From assembly GCF_021155765.1 (NCBI RefSeq), contig NC_060112.1, forward strand, positions 16,988,001 to 17,052,000: 64,000 bases of DNA, in the 5' to 3' direction. A program made the translations under genes and the position numbers. This DNA is from Diprion similis (taxonomy: Eukaryota; Arthropoda; Insecta; Hymenoptera; Diprionidae). The notes under the pieces are model-generated. The model was not told the origin of the DNA. It ran no database searches and saw nothing but the letters and a program-made list of their open reading frames with translations. This document shows positions 43,275-54,039 of this stretch, in pieces (the first letter of the stretch is position 1; each line of letters opens with the position of its first letter).

Positions 43275-44930
43275 ATGTGGTTCTTTTACGTGTTAAGTTG
43301 GGTTTCCTTGTTCGTACAAATATGTTTTGTTACGATTTCCATAGGTACTGTGTTAAAAGCGTATTTTTTATAAATTATGTTTATTTTGCTGTTCTGTGAA
43401 CAAAGAGGTTAAAACCGGGGTCCGAAGGTTTATTCCGAATTTGTTATGACTTTGCTGAAAAAGTCAGGCAGATTAATTCATTCCAAGAATATTTTGAACA
43501 AACTGCCCGACGTAATAATTCATCTACTGTCTGATTCATTTCTATTAATCAAAAATGCAATTTCGAACCAATCGTACAGTTTTAAAATCTATACAATTTA
43601 TAAATAAATATTGTAAAAATTACGTAACATTTAATTTATTCGCTACAGAATCAGTATTATAATAATTGAAAATTTTTCCAAAATCTAACAATATTTCAAT
43701 ATTTTTCAGCTGCCGGATTGTATTATTTAGCAGAATTAGTTGAGGAATATACTGTTCTGTCTAAAAAAATAATAAGAGGTGTTGTACTTGTAAGTTGTGG
43801 ATACATTTTTGTAATAAACGTTTTCAGTAGCCTAATCTGCAATTATTCAAAGCATTTGTTTCATTTATTGGATTATAATTTGTGGAATTTGGTGAAATTT
43901 TAGGTCACGTTCGGAATTCATATTGGGTTTTTACTATTTGAAAACCTACCAACGAGTATGGTAATATGTGGAATCATCGCCCAAGTAGCGCACTTCTGTA
44001 TACTGAAGACGTTCCCATATGTCCACATCATCTCGCCATCGTTCATCATCTCTATAGTCATGCTAGTGGTTAACCATTACTTGGCATTCACATACTTTGC
44101 ATCTGTCTACTACAGTTTTTCAGAGGTATGCAATTCGATTAATAGTCTCGCAAGAATCTATTATTTTCCAGAATGTGATTTAAGTCTTACGTAATATCAA
44201 TGACGTTCAAACTAGCAGGTAATATCCAGCAGGTAATACGCCTGAAAGCCTGCAGGCAGTAAGCAAACGATAATATGGCAAAGGTTATATTCAAAAGAGT
44301 TCCCTGAATAATTCTCCCAAGTTTCATGTATTAGTTATTCCCTGAAACCTTTCCACTTGCATTACCTGCTAGTTTCAGCTTCATGTAATTTCAGCCAGCC
44401 AGTGTCCATATGGAATTTTATTTAACTGAGCAAATTGGGAAGAAAGTATTCCATTCCAGAAACTGCAGGGGGTTGTGAAATATTAAAGTCTAGAAATGGG
44501 AATTTCAAACTATCATCTTTATGTCTGCTATTAGATGTATTCTACAAATTTCAGAAAATATGTGTTAGTGCATGTAATGTATATTGTTTAACCCAAACTA
44601 TACTTACGCATTGTAAAAATATAATTTCAGATGATGGCATATTTTACGCTGTGTCTCTGGCTAGTGCCATTTACACTATTTATTTCACTGGCTGCAAATG
44701 AGAATGTGCTCCCAACTGTAGCTGAGACTCGACCACTCTTAGGTATGTACAAAATGGGTCAACTGTGTAGTTTCCAACAACGTATGGTATTGAGTTTGAT
44801 CATTTTTACAGATGATAACGATGTGGTGAGCAATTACTTCTCAAGACGGGGAAAGAAATATGGCTTGCTTTCTTTTTTCAACTATGCCAAGGAGTCCATA
44901 CTCCCACAACGCACCAAAAAAGCTTTTTAA
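43275..44930 (+). CDS. TEX261: TEX261/Svp26-like cargo receptor
   Basis: Multi-pass membrane protein of the SVP26 family, which in yeast and animals helps sort membrane cargo into COPII vesicles from ER to Golgi. Five coding exons: 43275-43344, 43710-43789, 43904-44125, 44631-44742, 44812-44930, giving 200 residues (human 196). Seen: opening MWFFYVLSWVSLFVQICFV, GLYYLAELVEEYTV, FENLPTSM, TFPYVHIISPSFI, VVNHYLAF, YFTLCLWLVPF, ENVLP, then the cytosolic tail DDNDVVSNYF and LLSFFNYAKESILPQR. About four hydrophobic segments are visible. Intron 3 holds a 167-bp inverted-repeat element. Confidence 0.95.
44209..44375. mobile_element. Inverted-repeat element in TEX261 intron 3
   Basis: AAACTAGCAGGTAAT at 44209-44223 is repeated in inverted form as ATTACCTGCTAGTTT at 44361-44375, a perfect 15-bp match. 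Next to the left end is a second AGCAGGTAAT word in direct orientation. The 167-bp unit has no coding capacity and may be a small non-autonomous transposon or a structured intron segment. Confidence 0.4.
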
Positions 44931-46252
44931 TGAAGCTGTGATTTGCACACACCCATCTACCAATTCTTGATTTACAGTCTTACTATTAAATTTTTTTAGT
45001 ATTCAGGACTCCAATGGTAAAATTATGTACTTCTTTCTAAATACTAAAGTACAAATGAATGGGATGTCGGTGGATCCTGCTTGACCAATTATTAGAGGTG
45101 TATTAAAGTAGAACAAAACAAAATTAATATGGTTTCTCGGACTGTATAGAAGTGGTAACTGGTTCAATGAGAAAGCAAATTTTCACAGTATGCTTTCATA
45201 AATTTACTTGGAAATAGAAGGGATGTTCACTGAAACCATTGTTAAGAAGAATATTTCAAAAAATATGTTCAACTCAATTTATTGATAATTATGAAAGAGA
45301 AATTGGAAAGTAAACATCATTCCTTACTTTTTACTATTTGAAGTAGAGATTCTAAACCAGGATTTCGATGTGCAGTCAAAACTCAGTAATTGTTTGGAAA
45401 ATGATTCCTAATCACATATAATGTGTGCTCCTTATAGTGATGAGAATTACTCGTTTTCTTGGTACGGTATAATTGTAAGTGTTGTTATTCTGTCGTAATA
45501 TGTATCTCATACCATGGGGTTGTGAATCAATATAATCGAACTAGATTTGATTTACATAGATTCTATGTATGATAAGAACATAAAATACCATCCATGACAG
45601 GTGAAGTTTGAATATGTACTTTTATACAAAATCAAACTGTAGTTTGTATCCCTGTAATGATAGATTTGAGAATGTGCTCAACGTCGGACGCTGTGGACAC
45701 CTGATGCTCTTGTACTCTTTTCAATTTATAACTTTCAGCAAACGACACTTCTTTGATAAGTGATTGAAATTAAATATTGTTTAGAATAGTCGAGAAATAA
45801 CACACGTACCTAGTGAAATAAGCACGTATTGACATGGTTTATACTTTCCAAGTATAGAATTTTATATCAAACAAGTTTTAATAAGTACCAAACATTGTGC
45901 TTATTTGCAAATTTACTAGAAACCCACGATAATTATGTTTGAGACATTTTTTGTCATTTATTGTTATTTATTGGAGAGTCATTTGTGTATATATACTTTT
46001 TCCATCAATTATTGTAATACTTGACTTAAATGGTTATTTAATTTGTACAAGGCGTAAACAGTATAAGCAAAAGCTTAGAATACATATATGTACATAGATT
46101 GAAAAAAAATTTGTATGGTTATTTACATTTAGTTACAATGATTTGAGGGTTTTCTTTTTGTTAATCCAACAAATAACGCCATCGATAACTATATCATAAT
46201 GTTACCTAAAGTGTATAATGGTAATTCCAGAATGATCGAAATGAATAACACT
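44931..46252. other. Convergent 3' region between TEX261 and EXT2
   Basis: 1.3 kb of AT-rich sequence expected to hold both 3' untranslated regions. An ATTAAA lies at about 44985 for TEX261. For EXT2, TTTATT words (AATAAA on the minus strand) lie near 45957 and 45967. No further gene is seen. Confidence 0.5.
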
Positions 46253-48379
46253 CTACAAACTTCCTATGTCATTGAAACGCTTGAGTTTCTTTGGAAATAC
46301 ATCTTTGTATAGTACTGGATCAGCTCTGAATTCGACAGATTTTAATGGCATCGTCCCATACACTGAAGAAAATCGGTTTATACACTGTGACCTTTCAATC
46401 ATATGGTTCAAATCCGCAGACAGCATTTCTGTGTTAGTACATTCTGGACACTTGAATTTTTTCCGGGAAGTCACTTTAATCGGTGGTTTTCCGCTCATAT
46501 TGGCGACTAGGAAATTCATCGCTATGTCTTCGCAGTTCATGTGGTCATCCACCCATTCTTTGATATCCCCAGGCATTGATGTTGTATACATATAACTCCA
46601 ATACTTGTGATGGAAGGCAGCTCCGGTCAGCACCATCGAAATATGATTGGTCCATTCGCTTTCGTACTTCCAACAGATGCTAGAATTGTCCCAAATATGT
46701 GTACGTGAAGGAAAGCCCACTATGCGATCAGGAAATTCTCTCCAGACTTCGAATCCAAATTCTAGCTCATCCGCAGTAAGCATAACTATGTCATCATCTA
46801 TCGATAGCATAGCTTCAGTTTCTATCTCATCGTACGGGTAAAATCTGTTTGAAAGCTTATTCGCCTTAGTCTGAATCACTTTCAAAGGTCTGTTTATCTT
46901 TGGCCATTTAGATGGTTCCGGTGGATCTTTGTGTTGGTTGTTCCAAATAACTAAAACCTTAGAAAGACTAGGAGCCTTGACAAGTTTAGTGATTAAAATG
47001 AACAGGCTTTCCAATCTATCGTATGTTAATATCACAGCTGTAAAACCCCGAGTCTTGGGTGCTGTAACAGGCAGAAAAAGTGATGGCACATTTCCTGGAT
47101 ACTGAGGCACATTCCAGTAATTATAGTCTCTAGCAAGATGTGGGTAAACACGATCGCTCATTATTTCAAGGGTAGTTTCAGTGATGGCTTGTATAGACTT
47201 GAAGTAACGTTCGTATAGCCAAGTTCCGTGCTGCCTTAGTTCGACTACTCTTTTGCGAGATACATTTTTTAGAATCTCAGGTGCCTTCAAAACGTCCACC
47301 TCGCGAACAAATACCGCTGCTCTTATCCAATCTATTACTCCATGGAATGGCATGGTCAGAGAGTCAGCGATTATCACAGGAATACAACCTGCAGCCATCG
47401 CTTCCAGAAGAGATGATTGGCCGAGTCGGGCTCCTCGAATAACAAGGCAGAACGTCCCAGTTTCCAGAACTTCTGGATAATTGTACACATCTTCACCCGT
47501 GCAACGAATAGAGCTATTCATAGGATTGTGATGGTAGCACGGGCCCAAGATCATCAGATCGTTTGGAAATGTAATCTTCACTTCAATCAAATCTTGCTGG
47601 AATGCAGAGTTTATATTAATCTGGGATGAAATTATTAGCCACTTTCTTTCGTTTTGAGCTTGTCGCTTATAGTTTTCCAGATGGGGGCTGTAAACCGGTA
47701 AACTGACGTCAAAACCAGCACGGTATGTCAATGATGAAAATCCAGCACCGGCGATCATTGCCTTGCTAACAGGCACATCGATAATAGTATTGTAGTCCGG
47801 GACACTTCCAGGTATCATGTTGAAAATTAAGTGGTTTTCTCCATCGTTCCAGAACTCAAGTGATTTCAAAGCTTGAGATACTTCTTTAACTCTTAGCCTA
47901 TTTTGGTTTAAGGTATCTATTGATGGGATGAATAAGCATGCTTCAAATGGATCTGAAGTATAAAAATTGCTGCCTGCAATGGCTTGCAAGATAAGATAGA
48001 ACTCTTTTGATATTTGATTAGTAACGGGTATACTGGCAGGATCGACGTAATTTTTTAGTGGGTACACGTAAACAAGTAATTTGTTTCCTTGATTCCCACA
48101 TCGATATATATTGAAGCAGTTAAAGTAATTGCATGAAGCATTTGTCGGACTTGCTAATGGACTATTTATGGCGATTTGCTTTACAGCTAGTGAATTGACG
48201 TTATCCAATGTCAGCGCAGTGTACTTTGACCGTTTGACTGTTTTTCCTAAGCTCGATAAGTACGAGGTTAAAATAATAGTAACAGACAGTGATAGAAGTA
48301 TGAAAAATGTTAGAAAAAAGTTCTTATATCGATGTAAAGCGCGTTTCGGCTTTTGAGCAATTCTTGTCGGAATACTCAT
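46253..48379 (-). CDS. EXT2: Exostosin-2, heparan sulphate polymerase subunit
   Basis: Golgi type II membrane glycosyltransferase that pairs with EXT1 to build the GlcA-GlcNAc backbone of heparan sulphate; the fly orthologue is sister of tout-velu (sotv). A single uninterrupted exon codes 708 residues (human EXT2 718). Seen: signal anchor at about 21-45 (FFLTFFILLSLSVTIILTSY), exostosin (GT47) domain at about 80-380 with ACLFIPSIDTLNQN, YDVS-like FDVSLPVYSP and LVIRGARLGQ, then the GT64 domain from about 445 with FTAVILTYDRLESLF, NKLSNRFYPYDEIETEA, the DDD metal site at 528-530 and NCEDIAMNFLVAN. It ends DIGSL like human EXT2. The frame extends five codons upstream to a TTG, but the first ATG is at 48379. 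Lack of introns is notable. Confidence 0.96.
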   Translation of the reverse strand: MSIPTRIAQKPKRALHRYKNFFLTFFILLSLSVTIILTSYLSSLGKTVKRSKYTALTLDNVNSLAVKQIAINSPLASPTNASCNYFNCFNIYRCGNQGNKLLVYVYPLKNYVDPASIPVTNQISKEFYLILQAIAGSNFYTSDPFEACLFIPSIDTLNQNRLRVKEVSQALKSLEFWNDGENHLIFNMIPGSVPDYNTIIDVPVSKAMIAGAGFSSLTYRAGFDVSLPVYSPHLENYKRQAQNERKWLIISSQININSAFQQDLIEVKITFPNDLMILGPCYHHNPMNSSIRCTGEDVYNYPEVLETGTFCLVIRGARLGQSSLLEAMAAGCIPVIIADSLTMPFHGVIDWIRAAVFVREVDVLKAPEILKNVSRKRVVELRQHGTWLYERYFKSIQAITETTLEIMSDRVYPHLARDYNYWNVPQYPGNVPSLFLPVTAPKTRGFTAVILTYDRLESLFILITKLVKAPSLSKVLVIWNNQHKDPPEPSKWPKINRPLKVIQTKANKLSNRFYPYDEIETEAMLSIDDDIVMLTADELEFGFEVWREFPDRIVGFPSRTHIWDNSSICWKYESEWTNHISMVLTGAAFHHKYWSYMYTTSMPGDIKEWVDDHMNCEDIAMNFLVANMSGKPPIKVTSRKKFKCPECTNTEMLSADLNHMIERSQCINRFSSVYGTMPLKSVEFRADPVLYKDVFPKKLKRFNDIGSL

Positions 48380-51300
48380 TGTAGATGGTAACAAATCTTT
48401 GTGAAAGTAAATGTACTGAAAATATTCTAAAATCCTAGGAATGTTTGTTACGTATTTAAATTAATAGTCATGAGAGGTGAAATTGTTCATAAAAACATAA
48501 TAATAATAGTAAAATAATGACTTATGTGTAACTTAAGCGAGTACAAAAATTATGGGAATAAATTTCGAATACGAAGCACTTGCTATACCGTAATCGTCAC
48601 ATTTTGCCCAAGAAATTCATTGTTTCATGACGAACTTGAACTTTAAACCATTGTGATTAGTTCATTCGATTATTTCTATCTCTTGAACACGATCGCCCGG
48701 AAATAAATGATTTACACTCTTGGATGTACTCCATTGGTTACTAATTTTTAGTCACTCGATTACTCAGTCCTTCGACAGTTTTTCAGCAATGAACACTCAG
48801 GCCGAATGGTGCTACTGAGGAATACAAATGCTCAATGTGAAACATTTGAAGCGAGGTTAGGTCTTCGTTTATTTATTGACTCGTCTGGTCTCGAGTCTAG
48901 TTCTTCCTTCTTCTTCTTGTTCTTCTTGTTCCTCCTTTAGGAGACTGTCTCCCGTTGTGCTACGTGCCAATGTACTCTTTCATTGTTTTATTTTTTAAGT
49001 CTTTATACATATTTACATTGATTCATTCTATATTTATTGGACGTTCTATCTTTCATAATGATTGAATATTACGTCCCGTAGCCGCAGCAGCGCTTAGATA
49101 AAGAACAGCCAGCAGCCACGTAATTCAACCCGCGTATCCGTCGTTTACGATCAATTGCACGGTTTTAATCAGGCATTTCCTACGTCTATGCAACTCACCT
49201 AGAATATTTCCGTAGGTGGATTCAATTTGTAGTACCAATTGACTTATGATGCAATCGCACTTTTACGTAAAATTTAAGTATTTGCCGGGTCTGATTGTAA
49301 ATAATGTGTGACGTGAGTCATTATTTTAGTATAATTTATAGAAACACACATTCCGGAATTCTTTTTTACAGCGATACTCAATCGCAACAATGATCAAAAA
49401 GAATTGGATAAACGAGAAGCGTTCTCAAGAATAGGAACGAATATATAAGAAACTTGAGAACGATACTTCGAACATAAAACTGATAAGATATAAACAAATA
49501 TGTTGTTTTCTAACTTTTGCTATGATTATAATTTAGTAGAATTAAACAGTTATTTAGAATCTGAAATTCTTAGTTATTTTAACCAAATACCATCAAAGTT
49601 ATATTTCTTGATCAATATGCTTATTTTATTAACATTAACAACACAGTCACATAAAGCAGCAGTTTATTTCGTTGTAGACAATTCAAAACGAAGTCGATTT
49701 ACTTAAACAAACGTTGGCCAAAATAAATTACAATCTCATGGCTATATATACACACTTCATTATTCATATGAAAAATAATTTGACTCGTTGCATCAGTAGT
49801 AAAAAAAATTACATGTTAATAAAGTTAAATAAGCATACCTAAAGTTTTATTAACAATAGCAATTTTCATATGCAAGTAAGTGCAAACCCTCAGTTTCCGA
49901 TGCAACAATGTAATAACTTAAAAAGTAATAATTAAATATTAACTATAAAGTAAAGCTATTGTGCTCAGTTTTGTTAAAATTCACACTCATATCAACACTA
50001 ATACTGCCTGTAACGTGCTGCTATAATTCGTTATACTATCAACAGGTGTGAACTCAAACAATACTATTTAAAATTATAGTGATTTAATGATTAATGATAC
50101 CAAGTATCGAGCATGTTTCAAAAAGAAGCACTGGATACCAATCTGATTCAGGATATAAAATCTCTGTGCAATGATCAGCCTTGAGGTTGTGCACTTATTA
50201 TATGTATCCGTGATCATGTTTTCATTTTTTTAAATAACTATTCTAAATGTTTAAAAATTCGTAAGTCATGAAGAGCAAAACGGCACTAAACATGATTAGT
50301 CGGCTTCAACTTTCTTACAAAATGTAAATAGCGTTGCATAACTTTAAAAAAATTAACTACTTTTTGCTAATACCGAACATATGAATTATTTTTTTATGAT
50401 AATTCATCTTTAATCCCTGTTATTCTGTTTGACTTCGTTGTAAAATTTTTATGCAAATTCAGCCATTGATAAAAATGAATATTTCTATCATATTATGCTC
50501 AGGATTGGAATCACTAACAAAGTTAGTCCCACTATTCATATGGGACGTGCTACTTTACATTGAACGTTCTATAATTAATACCCAGCACTCTTCTTTGAAT
50601 TACACTATTGAACGTTCATCCTCAACACTTTGGTGTATGACACCACTTGATATTCTAGAATCCTTCGAAGTTTTTGTTAAACGACAATAAAGAGCATAAC
50701 CATTCATTACTTTTATACGTGTCACACACCATGTGCAGAAACCAAAATAAGATATTCTTGTGCATTTCATACGAATGATGAAAATACGATGAAAAAATGA
50801 TCAAAAAATTCAGTTACAATGGTAATACAACTGATGATTAGAACGTGACTTATGATATTCCGTTAACTTTGATGTATCGTTTACAATTTTTTTATGTGAT
50901 TATCACAATGCTGAATGCTACGAATCGATTGTTTCTTTGATGTTCGAAATGATTTTGTGTTCCACAATTTTGTGTTGCTGAATTGTAATTCGGAAATAAG
51001 TTTCAAATGTATCAGGGTAAGCGAATCATTACTATGGGTGACTAGCACATCAAGTATTTAGTTTCGTTAAAAAAGTACTAAATTTACGCAATCTATTCTG
51101 AGCTATCTTTAGGTAAGTTGTCACACTTAAATGGCTATTTGAAGTTCGTTCAGAGCCTACAAGACTATATCACAGATAGAGAAAAACTCATGGTTTTATA
51201 CAGATGACATTAAAATATTCAGTACCACTAGACACCTGTAACAATCTACAAATAAATTGTCAGGTGAACATCATTTATGTTACACTTTAAAATAAATTCA

Positions 51301-54039
51301 GATTTTCAGATTTGCAAAATGCGTTTTAACATAAATTATCGTATTCATATTTTTACCATAAAACAATTCCTTCAAAGCAACATTGATTTTTTTCCCCAAA
51401 ATTGATTTCTGACTAGCAGTTTAAATCATTTTCATTCCATTGTAATAGTCGCCTGATTTTAGGAACAAGCTAACAAGGACGATCAGTTTGGTGTCCCCCT
51501 CTGATTGCGGTGAGACTCATGTATGTTGTAGAACACTGAAACCTAAGAGACACGTATTTTTTTTTTTCGTCTGCGGAAACACGGTTTAGAGAGGTGAAAA
51601 CGACCCCCAAAGGTGGGGGGCAAACAAGGAGATTTCTTGATGCACTTGAATGAAACTGACGCTGAAGTTTTCCTATTCATTAAAAAAACATTTCAGTGTT
51701 GGTTTCATTCAAATACATGAAGCGAGTCAAGAAATCACCCCGTCGAGTGCCCATCTTTGGGGGTCGTTTTCACCCCTTCAAACCGTGTTACCGCAGATAA
51801 AAATAATACGTGTCTCTTAGTTTTCAATGTTCTACAACATACATAAGTCTCAACGAAATCAGAGGGTGACACCAAACTGATGTTCCTTGTAAGTGGGTGC
51901 TGAACGAATGTTACAACCTATAGCAGAGACGTTTCAAGACAATATCAATATTATGCTATTTCGTTATTACTGGTCAAAAAGCAAGGTTATTACCCATATT
52001 ATATCACATATTTCTCTCATTATTTTATGCTGTAGTAATTGTTGAATGATTCAGTATTGATCAGTTGATATAGTTTCAGAAATATTTTACAGTAAGAGTG
52101 TCTTGGCGTAACTAGATTATTCAATGACTTCCATAATCTTATAAAGTTTTCTTCGCATCTGTAGAATCAGTAATTGTTCATTCAAAATTGAAAACAAAAA
52201 ACTTATTTGATATCCTATCTAATGGCCTATGATAAGTAACATAAAATTTTTTGTTCCCTTTCCCAAAAACATTTTCATTCAATAAGAATACAATTAAGTT
52301 CCTGACAATTACTTATACGAAAAAAACAGATACAATTTCAAATAGAAATTAAGTACAACTTGTTGGAATAGTCGATCCAATTGAAAATCAAAAACTTTCA
52401 ACCTCTCTTGGTATCTATTCATACACATCTAAAAATGTCGAGGTATGATAAAAACTCTCATGAACAAAATATTCGTTTCCAAACAATAGAAACATTTTCT
52501 TCTAAATACGTTTTAGTTTTGGAAACAATCAACTTTTGCTACTGAACAAAAAATTCGGAATGCAGTGTTAATACTTTGATTCTTAAGACAATGTATACAT
52601 ATATGCATATGAATAATTCACATTAGTTAGACCCAATAGCTCATAGTCATTTCACGTAATTAATTTGGGAGAAATTTCGTCCTGTTATTTTGTTTTTCTC
52701 TTGGACCAATAAATAATGTAAACAGTTTCTATGAAGCATAACAAGTTATTATGTGAATTAAACGTTTAGATATGATTCAACTGCCTACTTCATTACATCC
52801 TATACTTATAAACATGTCAATTTTCCAATATGAAATATATGTTGCGTTGCTAGAGATAGACGCAGGATCGATATTACTTTTGCACTTCAGGATTGACGGA
52901 TATTAAATATAAAATCGATTTTTACTTTGTATATATAAAGAAATCTACCTCAGAAATATTTGAAGATTTGGTATTGACTTGCTAATTGTGTTAATATTTT
53001 TGTTGAGAGAATACATAGTGCGGGAAAATATTTGTATCAGCCAATGTTTAGTGAAAGTTTCGCAGTAGTAAAATTCTTTCGACGAGTTTCAACGAATTTT
53101 TAACCATATTGCTAATATAATATCATTCAAAGATCGATCCAACGTCGAATAATCAGCAGCGTAGGTGAATGATAATGTTAAGGAGAAAGCTCAGGGGCAA
53201 ATAATTCTAAATAGAGCTTACTTTGGTCATGCATTATTCATGTTAAAAGATCAATTCAGATACTCAATTGTAGCACGAAATCAAGAGATCAAAGCAAACT
53301 GTATGGACATGGTGTAATTAATCAACGATATTAACTTTTTTCAAATTCTAATCATTTTTCATTTCCTGACACTGTTTGACCATTGTAAATTTACTTCCAA
53401 ACCACAAAGTTGATTTATTCAGTGAGGTAACCTGCAATTGCAAAATAAAATTTTGATTTTCGATATCTTCTTGCATCTCTTGAACACTTCTGATCCCGTC
53501 CAATTCATTTGAGTAGATGATAACAACGAATTGAACAAATTACACGTTGGTTTTGCATTATTTCATATCATAGACCAGGCATCATAAGTGTTACATAATT
53601 TGGAGGAAATACGTAAACGCTTTTGAAAATGGTACTCTATTGCTGATGACGTGAGAATTTGTGCGAAAAGCTGACGTACTCTAGACCTTGAAACAGGCAT
53701 AAAGCATGATTGAAAATAATTTCATTCAACTTTCTGAAATTTCAGCCTTGGTTCAATTGAAATTAGTGTCTATTTATAGCCTAAGCCCTTTATAGAGAAT
53801 TATTCGCTTCACCGTTAGCTTCTATCTTATACTTTCTTTGTGGTTGACTATATATAGTCTGCAGTGGTACATGTAGGAGCTCCACAATTTTGATGAAATT
53901 AGGCTCTGCAACATACAAACTCATTTTTAAAACTTAAGACACATGTTCCAATTACGTTTGTGATAGATACAGAGTATCTTAAAGCATATTTTATCCATAA
54001 CCCATTATTCTAATTGTAATCCTGCCTAAAAATTCCTTT
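48380..54039. other. AT-rich intergenic region with a foldback element
   Basis: 5.7 kb between the EXT2 start and the Nudix gene stop, both on the minus strand. It should contain the EXT2 promoter and 5' untranslated region (a pyrimidine-rich CTTCTTCTT tract is at about 48903-48937) and the 3' untranslated region of the Nudix gene. The 418-bp foldback at 51473-51890 is the only structured item I see. Open frames here are short and show no family features. Confidence 0.5.
51473..51890. mobile_element. 418-bp foldback element
   Basis: Two arms of about 190 bp are inverted copies of each other around a loop of about 20 bp (about 51670-51690). Matched words, left against right arm reversed, include ATCAGTTTGGTGTC, ATGTATGTTGTAGAACA, AAGAGACACGTATT, GTGAAAACGACCCCCAAAG, and GATTTCTTGA. 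The arms differ by scattered substitutions and small indels, so this is an older foldback or MITE rather than an assembly artefact. No coding capacity. The superfamily is unknown. Confidence 0.7.

Noticed and set aside
48380-48394. Five extra N-terminal codons for EXT2
   Set aside because: The extension begins with TTG, not ATG; the first ATG is at 48379.
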